NCBI GenBank assembly: GCA_947650365.1
Contig: OX393549.1
Location: 30,905,209-30,969,208, forward strand
Length of the DNA: 64,000 nucleotides
Reading direction: 5' to 3'
Source of the DNA: Chamaelirium japonicum
Lineage: Eukaryota; Streptophyta; Magnoliopsida; Liliales; Melanthiaceae
The notes beneath the pieces were generated by a model, which was not told where the DNA came from, searched no databases, and saw nothing but the letters and a program-made list of their open reading frames with translations. The position numbers and the translations under genes were made by a program. Positions within the stretch are counted from its first letter, which is position 1, and each line of letters begins with the position of its first letter. This document shows, piece after piece, positions 31,791 to 44,200 of this stretch.

Positions 31791-34700
31791 ATGCCCATCT
31801 CGAGCGGGCTCCCTCAAAGCCCGAGAGAGGTCTCCTCGCTTAAATCCCCTACTTCACCCTCGGGTGGGAGCGGTGCGGATATGGAGCTCGAGGAGAAAGG
31901 TCGCCCACCAGGATCCCAGGGAGGAAGTTTTCCCATTGCCGAGCCGCTACAAGAAGTCAACATCGGTAGCGAGGACGGACCGAGGATTGTTAGTCTCGGG
32001 ACCTCGCTAGCCAGGGGCGAGGTCCTGGCCCTAATCGATATACTCAGGGAATACCGCGACGTATTCGCCTGGAGCTTCGCGGACATGCCTGGGATTGACC
32101 CGGAGGTCGCCTGTCATCGTCTGCACACCATGAAAGAATTCTTGTTGGTCAAGCAAAAAGCTCGGCACATACCGGCTGCGAAGTCCATCGCAGTGGCGGC
32201 GGAGATAGACAAGCTAGAGCGGGCTGGCTTTATACGCGAGGCGCACTTCCCTGAGTGGATCTCTAATATTGTGGCGGTCCCCAAGAAGAGCGGGGCGGTG
32301 AGAGTGTGCATTGACTTCTCCGACCTCAATAAGGCATGCCCGAAGGATGGTTTTCCACTTCCACGAATAGATGCACTGGTCGACGCAGCTGTCGGGTTCC
32401 AGGCCCTGTCCTTCATGGATGGATATTCAGGGTATAACCAGATACCTCTACACGTCGACGATCAAGAGAAGACCGCTTTCTATTCTGGGGCGGGCTACCA
32501 GAAGCTATTCTGCTATCGCGTGATGCCTTTTGGACTTAAGAACGCTGGAGCGACCTACCAAAGGTTAGTCACTCAGATGTTTAAGGGTCAGATCAGCAGG
32601 AATGTCGAAGTTTATGTGGACGACCTCCTGGTGAAAAGTCGAGAACGAGAGGGGCATGTCGCCGACCTCCGCGAAACCTTCGAGGTGTTGAGGAAATACC
32701 AAATGAGGCTAAACCCGGCGAAGTGCGCATTCGGGGTGACTTCTGGAAAATTCCTAGGGTACCTGGTCATCCACAGGGGGATCGAGGCCGACCCTGGGCA
32801 AATCCGAGCACTTGTCGAAATGCCCGCACCAAGAACCCGGCAGGAAGTCCAGAGATTGAGCGGGCGAATCGCCGCGCTCAATCGGTTTATCTCCAAATCC
32901 TCAGACAATTGCCGACCTCTTTTCGAGCTACTACGAAAAGGATCGAGCATTTGTTGGGATGATAAGTGCGAGCACGCCTTTCAAAAGATCAAGGACTACC
33001 TGGCGAGCCCGCCAATCCTAGCAGCACCAAAAGATGGCGCAGAGCTTGGCGTATATCTCGCGGTCACAGAGAATGCGGTAAGCGGGGTCCTTGTTGTGGA
33101 AGAAGCAAAGGTGGAGCGGCCTGTCTACTTTGTAAGCCAAACAATGCTTCCCGCCGAGCTCCGGTATCGACCAATCAAGAAGGTCGCATTAGCCTTGGTC
33201 CTTACCGCGAGAAAGCTTCACCCCTACTTCTCGGCGCACCCTGTCAAGGTCATCACGGAGCACCCTCTAAAGAGCACGCTCTCCAGACCCTCGGTGGCCG
33301 GCAGGCTCTACCGATGGTCCGCCGAGCTCGCCGCCTATGGTTTGGAGTATGTCCCTCGAGTTGCTGTCAAAGGGCAGGCTCTCGCCGATTTCTTGGCAGA
33401 CTTCCCCATAGAAGAACCGGTCCAGTACCAGGAGGATGAGCCAACTGAGGCACACCCTGGGAAGGCGAGGTTCTTGGACAACCAAGGCGAGCTTCCTCCA
33501 ACTAAGCATTCAGAGATGGCGGGCTGGGAATTATTCGTCGATGGATCCTCCAACGCTTTGGGGGCCGGGATCGGGGTTGCACTGATCGCTCAATCGGTGA
33601 TTCTTGAGAAATCAGTCCGGCTGGATTTCGCTACTACCAACAACGAAGCAGAATATGAGGCGTTGCTGGCTGGTCTAGAGCTCGCTCAAGAGGTAGGCGC
33701 CAAGCGCTTGAAGGTTTTCAGCGATTCCCAGCTAATTATTTGCCAAATCAATAGAGAGTACGCCTCCCGGGATGCGCGAATGGCGGGCTATGTGGATCTG
33801 GTAAAGGGCAAGGCCGCAGAGTTCAAAAAGATCTCTTTCGAGCAAATCCCTCGAGCCGATAATAGGCGAGCTGATGCACTGGCAAACGCTGCCTCCCTGC
33901 TGGGAACATCAGAAGCTCGCCAGATTCTCATCGAGGTCCAGAATCAGTATCGGCTCCGACTGATAGAGCCCGCTGTTAACCAAGTCTCCGCCGACGTACC
34001 ACCCGGCGGGTGGACCGCCCCCATTCTTCGTTTTCTCCAGAAGGGCGAGCTTCCAGAGGATAGAGAGGAAGCCCGGTGAGTGGAGAAATGCGCTGGGCGC
34101 TACCTCAATCGCTGGGATCGCCTTTTTCGAAGATCCTTTGGCGGGCCAAATCTTCGTTGTGTCGAGAGCCCGGAGACCGAAGAAGTTTTGAATAGCATTT
34201 ACTCGGGCGAGCTGGGAAACCACGCTGGTGGGCGGTCTCTAGCTGCAAAAGTACGGAGGCAAGGATACTGGTGGCCCACTTTGGAGCAAGATGCCTTGAA
34301 GATCGCACAAAGCTGCATCCAATGCTAGAAGCACGCCACGACAAATCATATGCCCGCAGAGGAACTGCATCCTCTGGCGAGCCCCTGGCCGTTTCAACAA
34401 TGGGGGTTAGATATTGTGGGACCTTTCCCCGTATCAGCCCGGCAAAAGAAATTAATCTTAGTGGCAACGGACTACTTCACCAAATGGGTGGAAGCGGTCC
34501 CGCTAGCTAAGATAGGCGAAAAGCAAGTGAGAGACTTCCTTTGGAAGAATATTTTCTGCCGGTTCGGTCTGCCTCGGGTACTTATCACCGACAATGGTCG
34601 CCAGTTTGACAATCGCTTGATCAGAAGCTTTTGTGTTGAATATGGAGTCAACCTAAGGTTCTCGTCCCCAAGGTACCCTCAAAGCAATGGGCAGGCCGAA

Positions 34701-35247
34701 GCTACGAATCGTGTAATCCTAGACAACCTCAAGAAAAGGCTGGAAGGGAAAAAAAGGATTGTGGGAGCAGGAGCTCGATGGAGTCTTGTGGGCCTATCGC
34801 ACTACTCCATGTCGCTCAACTAACGAGTCCCCTTTCAGTCTCACTTTTGGTTGCGAAGCCGTGCTACCCATCGAAGCCGAGCTGCCCACTAAAAGAACGC
34901 TTGCGTCGGAGGAGGTCGACAACGACAAACTGCTCGCCGACTCCCTCGATCAGCTCGAAGAAAGACGAGAGCGCGCCAATCTACACCTCACCGGATATAG
35001 ACAGGAAATGAAGTGTGCCTATGACAAAAGAGTCCGCCACCGGGCATTCAAGGCTGGCGATCTGGTGATGAGAAAGGTGTTCGCAAACACGCAAGAGCCT
35101 AATGCAGGAAAGCTCGCGGCGAACTGGGAAGGCCCCTACATAGTACACGAAGCAGGAAGCTCGGGGGCTTACCGGTTGATGACCGCTGGAGGCGACCTGT
35201 TAGAGCGATCTTGGAACGCTTTGCACCTTCGCAAGTTTTATGCATAA
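31785..35247 (+). pseudogene. pol: Pol polyprotein of element 2, broken
   Basis: The frame is open from the leaky stop through RT (YVDD 32613-32624), RNase H and the second RNase H (FVDGSS Asp codon 33540-33542). Then it has TGA at 34077-34079 (CGA in element 1), TAG at 34326-34328 (CAG in element 1) and a 1-bp insertion in an A-run near 34750. Integrase is therefore split into three pieces, but its TDNGRQF, GQAEATNR and GPY motifs are still readable. It has Trp at the site where element 1 has its first integrase stop. The last piece ends in TAA at 35245-35247. Confidence 0.93.
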
Positions 35248-35366
35248 GACCAAGGGATTTTGTAAATCAACTCCTGAAAAAGTTATGAATGAGCGATGGG
35301 GGTTTCAACAAAGAATTTAACTAGGAAGCTCGGCGCAGCAAGAGCCCGCTTGATCTATAATGTGCA

Positions 35367-35801
35367 GTCCGCCGTTGTGCGGACTTAAAACAAGATCGGG
35401 ATCCTCAGAGGCAGCCAGTGGGCGACCTTGAGATTCCCGGGGCAGTCCGCCGTTGTGCGGACTTAAAACAAGATCGGGATCCTCAGAGGCAGCCAGTGGG
35501 CGACCTTGAGATTCCCGGGGTAGTCCGCCGTTGTGCGGACTTAAAACAAGACCGGGATCCTCAGAGGCAGCCAGTGGGCGACCTTGAGATTCCCGGGGCA
35601 GTCCGCCGTTGTGCGGACTTAAAGCAAGACCGGGATCCTCAGAGGCAGCCAGTGGGCGACCTTGAGATTCCCGGGGCAGTCCGCCGTTGTGCGGACTTAA
35701 AGCAAGACCGGGATCCTCAGAGGCAGCCAGTGGGCGACCTTGAGATTCCCGGGGAAGTCCGCTGCCTAGTGGACTCTAAACCTAACCGGGATCCTTCGCT
35801 T
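35367..35801 (+). repeat. 78-bp tandem repeats with hairpin (5 units plus partial)
   Basis: Units start at 35367, 35445, 35523, 35601 and 35679, then a diverged partial unit at 35757. The period is exactly 78 bp. Each carries GTCCGC-CGTTGT-GCGGAC. Element 1 has only three full units, so copy number varies. Confidence 0.92.
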
Positions 35802-35942
35802 TCACCTGCCATGAACGGAAGCATCCTGGCGTGAGCATACCCCTCAAAGGGCAAGTCCGCTGAACAGGATCATCGAGGGAAATTAACTGGGCAGGGGGCA
35901 GCTAGCACTTATTAGTTTCTTTCAAAAATAAAAATGGTTTAA

Positions 35943-36006
35943 GTCTCTGAGTGTAGGGAAGTTTTTAGTCTTTTGGTTCGCTTATCGTTTTTTCGGGCTC
36001 AGGGAC
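35943..36006. repeat. 9-bp inverted repeat in post-pol spacer of element 2
   Basis: GTCTCTGAG (35943-35951) pairs with CTCAGGGAC (35998-36006) with one G-U wobble. It is the counterpart of 7271-7335. Confidence 0.55.
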
Positions 36007-36179
36007 TATATTGAGGTTTAGCGAGCATGCCGAGTTTTTTGTTTGCATGTATTTTAAAAGAAAATGGTTGAATCGAATTAGTTGCCTCGCCCGGGGTATC
36101 ACTCTCGAGATCGCTGCGAAACTCCTAAAGCGGACTCATGAGCGGACTCGCAGAAAGAAAAGAAACACAGAAGAGTACA

Positions 36180-36252
36180 CAAAGGCGAGCTCAGAAATAT
36201 TCTATTCATCGCATTTATCATAAAGATTACAACAGGGTTACAAAGATATAGC
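36180..36252 (-). terminator. Candidate 3' UTR and poly(A) region of the antisense gene (element 2)
   Basis: On the minus strand TTGTAATCTTTA and GATAAATG follow the antisense stop within about 60 bases. The first motif is shared with element 1. The cleavage site is unknown. Confidence 0.35.
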
Positions 36253-36801
36253 CTAGGCTGGGCCCGCGCCAGCGCCCTCGTCGTCGCCGCGCTTCCTCTT
36301 CTTCGACCTTTCGGTCTTGCATTTCTCGATGGCGTCCAGCGTGCCCTTCTGGAGGAGCTCGCCCAGCTGCGACCGGAGGCGCTCTTGCTGGGAGTCGAGG
36401 TTACGGAGATGGGCCTCTTTCAGCGCCGCGATCTCGTCCCGGGAGGCCGCCACCTGGCTGCGGAGCTCAAGGATCTCTTTCTGGGCGGCCTCTTTGGCTT
36501 TGGTCGCCTCTTGTAGGTCAGCAAGGGCGCGAGCGCGAGCGTCCTCGACCGAGGCTAGCCCCGTGGTGAGAGTGGCAGCCCGCTGGCGCAGTTGGGCAAC
36601 CTCTGTATCAACAGAGGCGGCCTGCTGGCGCAGCCGGTCCACCTCAGCTCAGAGCTCGCCGGATCGGTCAGCTTGGTGAAGCTGGTGGATGTGCTCGTCT
36701 ACTCTCCTCTTCGAGCTATGGAGAGTGTCATCGTAGAGAGCAACCGTGTCCCCCGCAACGCCGGCGACCTCATCGGCGAGGGCCCGACTGACCCGCTCCA
36801 C
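36253..36801 (-). pseudogene. Antisense gene, exon 2: coiled-coil C-terminus with nonsense codon (element 2)
   Basis: The exon begins at GTG GAG (36801) after the splice acceptor. It encodes the same heptad-rich coiled coil and KKRKR basic tail as element 1. A TGA at 36649-36651 replaces a Gln codon (CAA) of element 1 about 50 codons into the exon and removes most of the coiled coil. Otherwise the exon is collinear. Confidence 0.8.
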
Positions 36802-36874
36802 CTACGCCAAGGTGAAACAGTTAGAGAAAGTCTTAGGAAGGATTTAAGGTGGAGAAATGTGAAGGTAATCTTAC
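36802..36874 (-). other. 73-bp intron in the antisense gene (element 2)
   Basis: The donor is GAG|GTAAGA at 36874 and the acceptor GGCGTAG|GTGGAG at 36802, with CTAAC at 36820-36824 as likely branch point. Length and internal sequence differ from the 85-bp intron of element 1, while both flanking exons align in phase 0. Confidence 0.85.
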
Positions 36875-39219
36875 CTCGAGGAGCCGGTTGATGAGGGCGA
36901 TATAGGGAGTCCGGGCGAAAATGTTGCGCCCCAGGATTTCCCGCGTGAAGTAGGGGGCGCGCTCGGGGTCACCTGAGGAGGAGCCCGCCTGGCTCACCTC
37001 GGTTGGGGCAGCCGGGGAAGGCGCATCGACGGCAGTAGCGGCGGGCTCGCCCCCTTGAGCGCCGGCACCCCCTTCCTTGGTAAGGGGAGGCACGGCGGCT
37101 CCCCCTTGCCCGAGCAAGTCTGGCTCCGAGGCCTCCGAGCTGGAGCTCGGAAGGTCGTCCAGGATGGCCCCCAGGTCCGGAGACCAGTAGACCAACCCGT
37201 CCAGCTCCGGGAGGATAGGAGCCTTGAGAGCAGAGGGCGCACTGGCAGCAGAGGGCGCAAGCGCGCTGGCAGCGGCAGGCACGGGCGCGGGTGTGGGCGC
37301 GGGCGCACTGGAAGCGGCCGGCGCGGGCTCGGGTGCGGGCGCGCTGGGAGCCATAGGCGCAGGTGCGGGCGCAGGCGCACTGGAAGCGGCCGGCGCGGGC
37401 TCGGGTGCGGGCGCGCTGGGAGCCATAGGCGCGGGTGTGGGCGCGGGTGCACTGGAATCAGCGGGCACGGGCGCGGGCGCGCTGGCAGCAGAGGGCACAG
37501 ACGCGCTGGGGGCAGTAGGCGCAGGCTCGGGCGCAGGCGCGCTGGGGGTAGTAGGCGCGGGCTCGGGCGCAGGCGCGCTGGGGGCAGTAGGCGCGGGCTC
37601 GGGCACGGGCGTGGGCGCGGGCGCGCTGGTAGCAGCGGGCGCGGGCGTGCTGGGAGCAGGCGCGGCCGGCGCTGGTAGCCCGCACGGAGCAGGCGGAAGG
37701 GTTGAGCTCGGCGGAGCCGGTCCCTCGAAGGGCGGGGGAGGCCCCGCAGTTGCAGTCGCGGGCTCATCTCCCGAAGCCCGCTCCTCGTCGTCGGAGCTGG
37801 AGGTCGTGCTGAGATCATCGGCTGATCCCAAGCCCGCCTCCGCGAGGGCGGCCTTCCTCCGCTCCTCGAGGACCTGTTGGAAGGCTTCGCGAGCCTCCCG
37901 AACAGCGTTGTCCTCTCCCGATGGGCGGGCTGAAGGGGTCTTCTTCTTTCTCGCCTTCTTCTGCGAGGCACCCTCCTCTGGATTCATCACCGCAACAAAC
38001 AAAGTTTTAGTCAGGTCACCTGGGAATCCGCGCATCAGCACTTCAGCCATTGGGGACTCCACTTCCGCCATGCTGAGAAGAAGCTCGATGCACGGATCCT
38101 CGGGCTCGACGAAGGAAATGCGACATCGCCGAGGCTCCGGGACTGGGGCCCTCGGAGAAATGACAGAAAGGGTGGTCGCCTGACCTGGGGCTGCTTCGCG
38201 GGCTGGTGGCGGCGGTGGCACGACATCCTCCTCGTGGAGCATCTCGAGGGTGTCCTTGTCGGCGACCTGAATGGGGGAAGCCCGCTTCTCCCCCTTCTTC
38301 ACCGAGGTCCCCGCAGCGGAGGTCGCGGGAGCCGCCGAGAAGGTCGTGGTAACACGCCGGGAGACCGCGACCTTCTTCCGCATCACCTTCTGCCGGGTGG
38401 TGATGGTTCCGGTCCGAAGATCCTTCCAGAGGAAGGAAAATTCCGACGGGAGGACCTTCTCGAGGGTTCGACCCCCGAGGAAGTCCAGAATCGCCTCGTC
38501 GAGCGATCTCTCGCGGGCTGCGGCGATGCATTTCTTCCCCTTTGCCCGGTATTCCGCGATCTCCTTGAAGACAGGGAGAGGCGGTCTGCCGGGAAGAGAG
38601 GGGACGCCGGCTCGAGGACCTCGCCACTCGCCGTCGATCACGAACGGGTAGGCTTTCCAGTACCGGTCCTTGTTCTCGACGGCGGCGAACGGAAGCACCT
38701 CGCCGGAGCGGCCCGTGAGGTAGAACTGACCGCAGTCTACCTCGTTGAAGATGGGTCCCGGTTTGAGAAACCACTTCTTCAGGAGGTAGGCTAGGGGATC
38801 CTCGCGTTTAGGGCTTCCTCGATGCGAGCAAGCCCATAGAGGATCCCCCACGAGTTTCTCAGAAGCTGGGCGGGGCATAAGCCCGCCAGTTCCAGGAGCT
38901 CGCTGGCCAGATGGTTCAGGGGCAGTCGGAGCCCTGACCATATCTTCCCCACGGAGACCACGGTCCCCGAGAGCGGCCTCCCGGAGCTCGGAAGAGGAAG
39001 AATGGCGAGCTCTTGGGGAATGCCCACCGTGGTTCGCAGACTATCGGGGATGGGCGCACCCCCGATGTCATTGAGCCAAACGACGGCGGGCTCCTTCGGA
39101 GGTGCCTCTTCCCCTGAGCCCGGAGCCCGCACCGAGATAGGGGCAACATTGAGAGGCCCCTCTCGGGAGGACGCAGCAGCAGCAGCGGCTGAAGAAGCAG
39201 CAGCAGCAGAGGAAGCCAT
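36875..39219 (-). pseudogene. Antisense gene, exon 1, with 1-bp frameshift (element 2)
   Basis: The start is the ATG at 39217-39219. The Ala-rich leader and the Transposase_28-like domain match element 1. A one-base loss in a C-run (G-run on the plus strand) near 38798 shifts the frame in the middle of that domain; element 1 has the extra base. After the shift the frame stays open through AEYRAKGKKC, basic and acidic segments and a long Pro/Ala-rich linker to the splice donor. The lesion differs from that of element 1, so the two copies decayed independently. Confidence 0.8.
37210..37690 (-). repeat. GC-rich minisatellite coding the Pro/Ala linker (element 2)
   Basis: Units of about 60 bp or less encode PAPEPAP-type repeats on the minus strand. 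Some longer units are nearly exact (for example around 37310-37370 and 37380-37430). Unit order differs from element 1. Confidence 0.75.
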
Positions 39220-39312
39220 GAGCAAGAGGGCGCTAGCGAGCTGCGAGCTGAAAGCAAAGAAGGAAGGGAGAGCTGTTTTTCACGCAGCGGTAAAAAATCG
39301 CCCCCCGTCCCC

Positions 39313-39320
39313 TATTTATA
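39313..39320 (-). promoter_or_regulatory. TATA box of the antisense gene (element 2)
   Basis: The minus strand reads CTTATAAATAGGGG, about 95 bp upstream of the antisense ATG. Core and spacing match element 1. Confidence 0.8.
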
Positions 39321-39639
39321 AGCAAGTGAGAGGCAGGTGAATCGGGCCGCAGTTAATACTCGAGCGCGCCCAACGAGGCGACACGCCGACGGTTGAAGCG
39401 ACAGCTCGCCTTTTTTCAATCAGGCAGTGCCATGTGGACCACGCGTGGGAAAAGGCTGCGCCGGCGCCGACGCTGTCCTTTATTGGCAGAAAAAGGAACA
39501 AATGAGAAGGAGACACGTGTCTCGTGCCGATCAGGATCTCATGATGAGATTCATTGTATCAACATCGAGCCCCGCACCGAATTTAAGATGAAGCGACCGT
39601 TGGAGATTTGGAGCGATACCCGAGCCACAAGATCGCCTA

Positions 39640-40098
39640 AGGCTGGTGCCCGCAGCTCGCCCGAGGCAGACCCTGGCCGCGTGTGACAAGCTCGCACCGG
39701 AAGGAGATCGCTCGTGGCTGATGCTCCTGGCCCGCCCAGCGTTTGTGAAATACTGGGAGTCAAAACTCTCGACACAGATCGCCCACAGCTGGTGCCCAAG
39801 CTCGCCAGAAGCAGACCCTGGCCGCGTGTGGCAAGCTCGCACCGGAAGGAGATCGCTCGTGGCTGATGCTCGCGGCCCGCCCAGCGTTTGTGAGATACTG
39901 GGAGTCAAAACTCTCGACGCAGATCGCCCACGGCTGCGGCCCAAGCTCGCCCGAAGCAGACCCTGGCCGCGTGTGACAAGCTCGCACCGGAAGGAGATCG
40001 CTCGTGGCTGATGCTCGCGGCCCGCCCAGCGTTTGTGAAATACTGACAGTCAAAGCTCTCGGCGCAGACCGCCCACGGTTGGTGCCTGCATCTCCCCA
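39640..40098 (+). repeat. ~145-bp tandem repeats upstream of the antisense promoter (element 2)
   Basis: GCTCGCACCGGAAGGAGATC starts at 39690, 39835 and 39980, a period of exactly 145 bp, with partial units at both ends. Units are more alike than those of element 1. Confidence 0.87.
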
Positions 40099-40151
40099 GG
40101 TGGAGGTCGCAAATGACTAGAACTCCCAATTCGACCGGCGTGCGAATAAGA

Positions 40152-40199
40152 CTCCTGAGCAAGCGCCAAAGTCTCCTTGGTCGCTCCCTCAGGAGGGGG
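40152..40199 (+). promoter_or_regulatory. Polypurine tract within a hairpin (element 2)
   Basis: The tract AGGAGGGGG (40191-40199) ends three bases before the 3' LTR. CTCCTGAG (40152-40159) pairs with CTCAGGAG (40188-40195). Inside, AGCG pairs with CGCT and CCAA with TTGG. Confidence 0.75.
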
Positions 40200-40428
40200 T
40201 AATGTTGGGGGTAGCTGAAATCTGCCCTGGAGTTCGCACCCCCCCCCCCCTCCGCGCTCGCCAAATCACCTTGACAGAGAGCGAGATCCACATTGGGCTG
40301 AAGGGACCTTAGGCTAAAAGCTCGCCCAGGAGCACGCCCAATCTCGCGCAGGAGTTCGCTGGAGATGGCAGCGGGAGTTAAACCGTCATGCATATAAAGA
40401 TACCGGCACCACAAACGCCCCTATCTCA

Positions 40429-40674
40429 TGCAGGAGCTCGCCCCAATCTCGCTCAGGAGCTCGCCCAATCTCGCCCAGGAGCTCGCCCAAGCTCGCTCAG
40501 GAGCTCACCCAAGCTCGCTCAGGAGCTCGCCCAAGCTAGCTCAGGAGCTCGATCAAGCTCGCTCAGGAGCTCGATCAAGCTCGCTCAGGAGCTCGCCCAA
40601 GCTCGCTCAGGAGCTCGATCAAGCTCGCTCAGGAGCTCGCCCAAGCTCGCTCAGGAGCTCGCCCAAGCTCGCCA
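40429..40674 (+). repeat. 22-bp tandem subrepeats in the element 2 3' LTR (11 units)
   Basis: Same units as at 28427-28646 with one more copy. Since both LTRs are identical at integration, the difference arose after insertion. Confidence 0.88.
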
Positions 40675-40982
40675 GAACTCCCCAGTTTATCGAAGAGGTC
40701 GCTCCCGCGAGGTCCGACTCTTGGTAGATATGGAAGAGAAGGCAGAGCAATGGAGGGCAAGCTCGCCCTGGCTTCCCACCGGAGGTCGCCCACAGTGCCC
40801 GAAGACCTCCCAGACTTGAATATTCCAGAATAGCCAGCTGACAGCAACAAGAAAGATGCTCTCCCCCACTCAAACCGCCTGGCAGGCTCGACGACAAAGA
40901 ATGTCAGGGCGTGAGTACCAAGGACTGTCAGAGACCCACGCGAGCCGGATCGTGGGGGTCTAGAAGGCTCTGGAAGAATCTC

Positions 40983-41021
40983 CACGTGTCGGGCCATGGT
41001 AGGCCGCCGATTGCTATAAAT
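40983..41021 (+). promoter_or_regulatory. G-box and TATA box in the element 2 3' LTR
   Basis: CACGTG and TATAAAT have the same spacing as in element 1. From here the promoter would read into satellite array 2. Confidence 0.65.
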
Positions 41022-41216
41022 GCTCACCCCCAAGCTCCATAGTACAGGTTCGAAAACCTTTTCCCTACCACTTTGGTCCACAAAAGCTCGCCGTTGTGCA
41101 CCTGAGACTGACTTGAGCGTCGGAGGGTCCGCTCTCCTACGGGAGCCAGCCGTTCTCACGCTTTTTCTTCGTCTTGCAGGTAGCCCGCACGGACCAGCGA
41201 AAACATCCCCCGAACA

Positions 41217-41221
41217 GATCG
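41217..41221. repeat. Right target-site duplication of element 2 (GATCG)
   Basis: It matches 28197-28201 exactly and continues the satellite unit (GATCGTACGAATG). Confidence 0.95.
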
Positions 41222-44200
41222 TACGAATGAATTAGAATGGATACATTCGTGCGAATGAATTAGAATGGATCGGACGAATGAATTAGAATGGATCGTACGA
41301 ATGAATTAGAATGGATCAAATGAATGAATTAGAATGGATCGTACGAATGAATTAGAATGCATCGTACGAAAGAATTAGATAGGATATATTCGTGCAAATG
41401 AATTAGAATGGATCGTACGAATGAATTAGACTGGATCGTACGAATGAATTTGAATGGATACATTTGTGCGAATGAATATAAATGGATTGTATGAATGAAT
41501 TACAATGGATCGTACGAATGAAATAGAATGGATCATACGAATGAATTAGAATAGCTCATACGAATGAATTAGAATGAATCGTATGAATGAATTAGAATGG
41601 TTACATTCGTGCGAATGAATTAGAATAGATCGTACGAATGAATTAGAATGGATCGTACGAATAAATTAGAATGGATCGTGGGAATGAATTAGAATGGATC
41701 GTACGAATGAATTAGAATGGATCCACCGAATGAGTTAGAATGGATTATACGAATGAATTAGAATGGATTGTGCGAATGAATAAGAATGGATCGTATGAAT
41801 GAATAAGAATGGATCGTACGAATGAAATAGAATGGATCGTGCGAATGAATTAGCATGAATCGTACGAATGTATTAGAATGGATCGTACGAATGAATTAGA
41901 ATGAATCGTACGATCCATTCTAATTCATTCGTACGATCCATTCTAATTCATTCGCACGAATGTATCCATTCTAGTTCATTCGTACGATCCATTCTAATTC
42001 ATTCGTACAATCCATTCTAATTCCTTCTTACGATCCATTCTAATTCCTTCGTACGATCCATTCTAATTCATTCGTACGATCCATTCTAATTCCTTCGTAC
42101 GATCCATTCTAATTCATTCATACAATCTATTGTAATTCATTCGTACGAATGGATACATTCGTGTGAATGAATTAGAATGGATCGTACGAATGAGTAAGAA
42201 TGGATCGTACGAATGAAATAGAATGGATTGCACGAATGAATTAGAATTGATCGTACGAATGAATTAGAATGGATCGTGCGAATGAATTAGAATGGATCGT
42301 ACGAATGAATTAGAATGGATCGTACGAATGAACTAGAATGGATACATTCGTGTGAATGAATTAGAATGGATCGTACGAATGAATTAGAATGGATCGTACG
42401 AATGAATTAGAATGGATCTTACGATTGAATTAGAATGGATCGTACGAATGAATTAGAAGGGATTGTACGAATGAATTAGAATGGATACATTCGTGCGAAT
42501 GAATTAGAATGGATCGGACGAATGAATTAGAATGGATTGTACGAATGAATTAGAATGGATCAAATGAATGAATTAGAATTGTTACATTCATGCGAATGAA
42601 TTAGAATGGATCGTACGAATGGATTAGAATGGATCGTACGAATGGATTAGAATGGATACATTCGAGCGAATGAATTAGAATGGATCGTACGAATGAATTA
42701 GAATGGATCGTACGAATGGATTATAATGGATCCTACGAATGGATTAGAATGGATACCGTTGTGCATATGAATTAGAATGGATCGTATGAATGAATTAGAA
42801 TGGATCATATTAATGAATTAGAATGGATCGTACGAATGAATTAGAATGGATCGTACGAATGAATTAGAATGGACACATTCGTGCGAAAGAATTAGAATAG
42901 ATCGTATGAATGAATTAGAATGGATCCTATGAATGAATTAGAATGGATTGTGCGAATGAATTAGAATGGATCGTACGAATGAATTAGAATGGATCGTGCT
43001 AATGAATTAGAATTGATCGAACGAATGAATTAGAATGGATACATTCGTGCGAATGAATTAGAATGGATCGGACGAATGAATTAGAATGGATCGTACGAAT
43101 GAGTAAGAATGGATCGTACGAATGAAATAGAATAGATCATACGAATGAATTAGAATGGATCGTACGATGGAATTAGAATGGATCGTACGAATGAATTAGA
43201 ATGGATATATTCGTGCAATTGAATTAGAATGGATCGTATGAATGTATTAGAATGGATCGTATGAGTGAATTAGAATGGATCGTACGAATGAATTAGAATG
43301 GATCGTATGAATGACTTAGAATGGATACATTTGTGTGAATGAATTAGAATGGATCGTACGAATGAATTAGAATAGCTCATACGAATGAATTAGAATGAAT
43401 CGTATGAATGAATTAGAATGGTTACATTCGTGCGAATGAATTAGAATAGATCGTACGAATGAATTAGAAAGGATCGTACGAATAAATTAGAATGGATCGT
43501 GGGAATGAATTAGAATGGATCGTACGAATGAATTAGAATGGATCCACCGAATGAGTTAGAATGGATCATATAAATGAATTAGAATGGATTGTACGAATGA
43601 ATTAGAATGGATTGTGCGAATGAATTAGAATGGATCGTATGAATGAATAAGAATGGATCGTACGAATGAATTAGAATGGATCGTGCGAATGAATTAGCAT
43701 GAATCGTACGAATGTATTAGAATGGATCGTACGAATGAATTCGAATGAATCGTACGATCCATTCTAATTCAATCGTCCGATCCATTCTAATTCATTCGCA
43801 TGAATGTATCCATTCTAATTCATTCGTACAATCCATTCTATTAAATTCGTACGATCCATTCTTACTCATTCGTATGATCCATTCTAATTCATTCGTATGA
43901 TCCATTCTAATTCATTCGTACGATCCATTCTAATTCATTCGTACGATCCATTCTAATTCATTCGCACGATCCATTGTAATTCATTCATACGATCCATTCA
44001 AATTCATTCATATGATCCATTTTAATTCATTCCTACAATCCATTCTAATTCATTCGCCCAATCCATTCTAATTCATTCATACGATCCATTCTATTCGAAT
44101 GGATCATGCGATCCATTCGAATTCATTCGCACGATCCATTCTAATTCATTCATACGATCCATTCTAATTCATTCATACAATGCATTCTAATTCTTTCACA

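Larger units (their letters stand above)
35248..36252. other. Post-pol noncoding spacer of element 2
   Basis: It holds the 78-bp repeats, an AT-rich stretch with the inverted repeat, and the likely 3' UTR of the antisense gene (about 36180-36252). No gene is visible. Confidence 0.8.
39321..40202. other. Region between antisense promoter and 3' LTR (element 2)
   Basis: About 320 bp of unique sequence is followed by the 145-bp repeats (39640-40098) and the polypurine tract hairpin. I see no gene. Confidence 0.7.
28202..41216 (+). mobile_element. Element 2: complete Ty3/gypsy (Tat-type) LTR retrotransposon
   Basis: This 13,015-bp insertion has 989-bp and 1014-bp LTRs and a GATCG duplication on both sides. 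Organisation matches element 1 throughout. LTRs differ at about 16 sites plus a 22-bp repeat unit and a 3-bp homopolymer difference. All three coding units are broken, so any new movement would need proteins from another copy. The GATCG duplication and the intact flanking satellite show a clean insertion. Confidence 0.97.
40203..41216 (+). repeat. 3' LTR of element 2 (1014 bp)
   Basis: It matches the 5' LTR apart from about 16 substitutions, one extra 22-bp subrepeat unit (eleven units) and a run of twelve instead of nine C. G-box CACGTG at 40983-40988 and TATAAAT at 41015-41021. It ends CCCCCGAACA and is followed by GATCG. Confidence 0.97.
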
